NCBI GenBank assembly: GCA_025362535.1
Contig: JANYGE010000128.1
Coordinates: 1 to 7,255, forward strand
Direction of reading: 5' to 3'
DNA from: Hyphomicrobiales bacterium
Lineage (GTDB): Bacteria > Pseudomonadota > Alphaproteobacteria > Rhizobiales > Aestuariivirgaceae
Length of the DNA: 7,255 nucleotides
The notes beneath the pieces were generated by a model. That model had not been told where the DNA came from and ran no database searches. It saw nothing but the letters and a program-made list of their open reading frames with translations. Of the stretch, positions 6,322 to 7,255 are shown piece by piece (within the stretch, counting starts at the first letter, position 1; the number at the start of each line of letters is the position of its first letter). A program made the position numbers and the translations under genes.

Positions 6322-7255
6322 GGTGTTTGATCCTTGTGGGCTGAGCGGAATATGGCGTTATAATTGCGGGTCTCGGGATTGCTACTGTTTTGCTCTATCA
6401 CTTGGAAGGTGAAAGGCATTTGATCATTCGTTATGGCTTCTGCTGGTGTTGCAACGAAAATCTTGAAGGCCCGCAGCTTATCAGCTTCAACTTCAATATT
6501 AAAACTCTGCTGTGGCTCACCATCAACACCAGCCATGGTCATGGCGGCTGCGGGCAAGCCAGCAAGGGTTAAGGCAAAGCTGCGCGGGCGTTGCTCCATG
6601 TTCAAAATCTCAATTGTGTAGCCATTGCGAATGCTGCCATCCGACAGTTTGACATATTGTGGATTGCGATCACTTTGCACGGTGACATCAAGGCGGCTGC
6701 GGTGCAGAAGCGAGAAAAGCATGAGCAGGCCAACCGTCACGAACACCGCTGTATATATTAATGTTCGTGGCCGAATGAATGAGCGCCAGCCAATCACGGC
6801 AGGCTTTCCGGCCTTTTGGGCATCATAGGTTTTCAAGGTCGAATAGGAAATCAACCCGCGCGGTGCGCCAATTTTATCCATGACATTGTCGCAGGCATCA
6901 ATGCACAGCGCACAGGTGATGCACTCCAATTGCTGCCCATCCCGAATATCAATTCCCGCCGGGCACACCGCCACGCAGGCATTGCAATCCACACAGTCGC
7001 CCAGTTTTTCACCTGCTGCTTCAGCTTTTTTCTGATGCCTTGAGCGGGGTTCGCCGCGCCAATCATTATAAGTGACAACAAGTGAATCCTCATCCAGCAT
7101 AGCTGCCTGAATGCGTGGCCAGGGGCACATATAGGTGCAGACTTGCTCGCGCAGATAGCCTGCGAAAATAAATGTGGTCGCCGTTAAAATGGCAACTGTT
7201 GCATAGGCCACAGCAGGGGCCTGGAACGTGAAGAATTGCAGTGCCAATGTTGGGG
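6318..7255 (-). CDS. ccoG: CcoG/FixG iron-sulphur membrane protein (5' end cut by window edge)
   Basis: The C-terminal part, about 312 residues, of a protein usually near 480-520 aa. The frame stays open to the right edge, and the TTG at 7247 is internal rather than a true start. Visible from the edge: a membrane helix (about 7165-7215), then REQVCTYMCPWPRIQ with two cysteines, the conserved YNDWRGEPRSRH, and two 4Fe-4S cluster motifs (CVDCNACVAVCP and CITCALCIDAC, nt 6891-6995). A further membrane helix follows (about 6702-6764), and then a periplasmic Ig-like domain (FixG_C) to the end. CcoG is reported to reduce Cu(II) to Cu(I) for cbb3 copper delivery, which fits its place ahead of the CcoI ATPase. 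It is the most upstream visible gene of the ccoGHIS operon. The promoter and the N-terminal membrane part lie outside the window. Confidence 0.95.
   Translation of the reverse strand, partial: PTLALQFFTFQAPAVAYATVAILTATTFIFAGYLREQVCTYMCPWPRIQAAMLDEDSLVVTYNDWRGEPRSRHQKKAEAAGEKLGDCVDCNACVAVCPAGIDIRDGQQLECITCALCIDACDNVMDKIGAPRGLISYSTLKTYDAQKAGKPAVIGWRSFIRPRTLIYTAVFVTVGLLMLFSLLHRSRLDVTVQSDRNPQYVKLSDGSIRNGYTIEILNMEQRPRSFALTLAGLPAAAMTMAGVDGEPQQSFNIEVEADKLRAFKIFVATPAEAITNDQMPFTFQVIEQNSSNPETRNYNAIFRSAHKDQTP

Noticed and set aside
7245..7247. TTG as a true start of a short ccoG
   Set aside because: The frame stays open to the window edge and the family has further N-terminal membrane helices, so the gene is simply truncated by the window.
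84..7255. Evidence that the organism fixes nitrogen
   Set aside because: fixLJ and fixGHIS homologues serve micro-oxic respiration in many non-diazotrophs; no nif gene is present.

Overview
The window is a micro-oxic respiration region from an alphaproteobacterium. The evidence is the combination of a FixL haem sensor kinase, a FixJ response regulator and a ccoGHIS (fixGHIS) assembly cluster for the cbb3-type cytochrome c oxidase. By eye the base composition is about half GC and uniform along the window. I see no insertion sequence, tRNA, rRNA or CRISPR array. A genus cannot be named from the sequence alone, and fix gene names do not imply nitrogen fixation.

Layout from left to right: positions 1-83 hold no gene. 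Positions 84-1810 (minus strand) carry fixL followed by fixJ, joined by a TAATG stop/start overlap. Positions 1811-1959 are a divergent intergenic region containing a perfect FNR/FixK-type box (1889-1902). Positions 1960-3420 (plus strand) form a three-gene operon: a 65-aa DUF2892-type membrane protein, a tandem universal stress protein, and an unrecognised, histidine-rich 124-aa protein. Positions 3404-7255 (minus strand) form the ccoG-ccoH-ccoI-ccoS operon, read from the right edge leftward. Its ccoG is cut by the window edge, and ccoS overlaps the 3' end of the plus-strand operon by 17 bp.

How the parts probably work together: FixL loses O2 from its haem when oxygen falls and phosphorylates FixJ. 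In known relatives FixJ~P switches on a CRP/FNR-family regulator (FixK), which binds TTGAT-N4-ATCAA boxes. The box found here is correctly placed to activate the plus-strand operon. CcoG, CcoH, CcoI and CcoS supply copper and assembly functions for the high-affinity cbb3 oxidase. Its structural genes (ccoNOQP) are not in the window and would be expected beyond the right edge.

Most of the content is a recognisable pathway. The points that stand out are the uncharacterised 124-aa protein in an apparently FixK-controlled operon, a CcoI copper ATPase whose N-terminal metal-binding CxxC is replaced by serines, and a compact soluble FixL with a single PAS domain.
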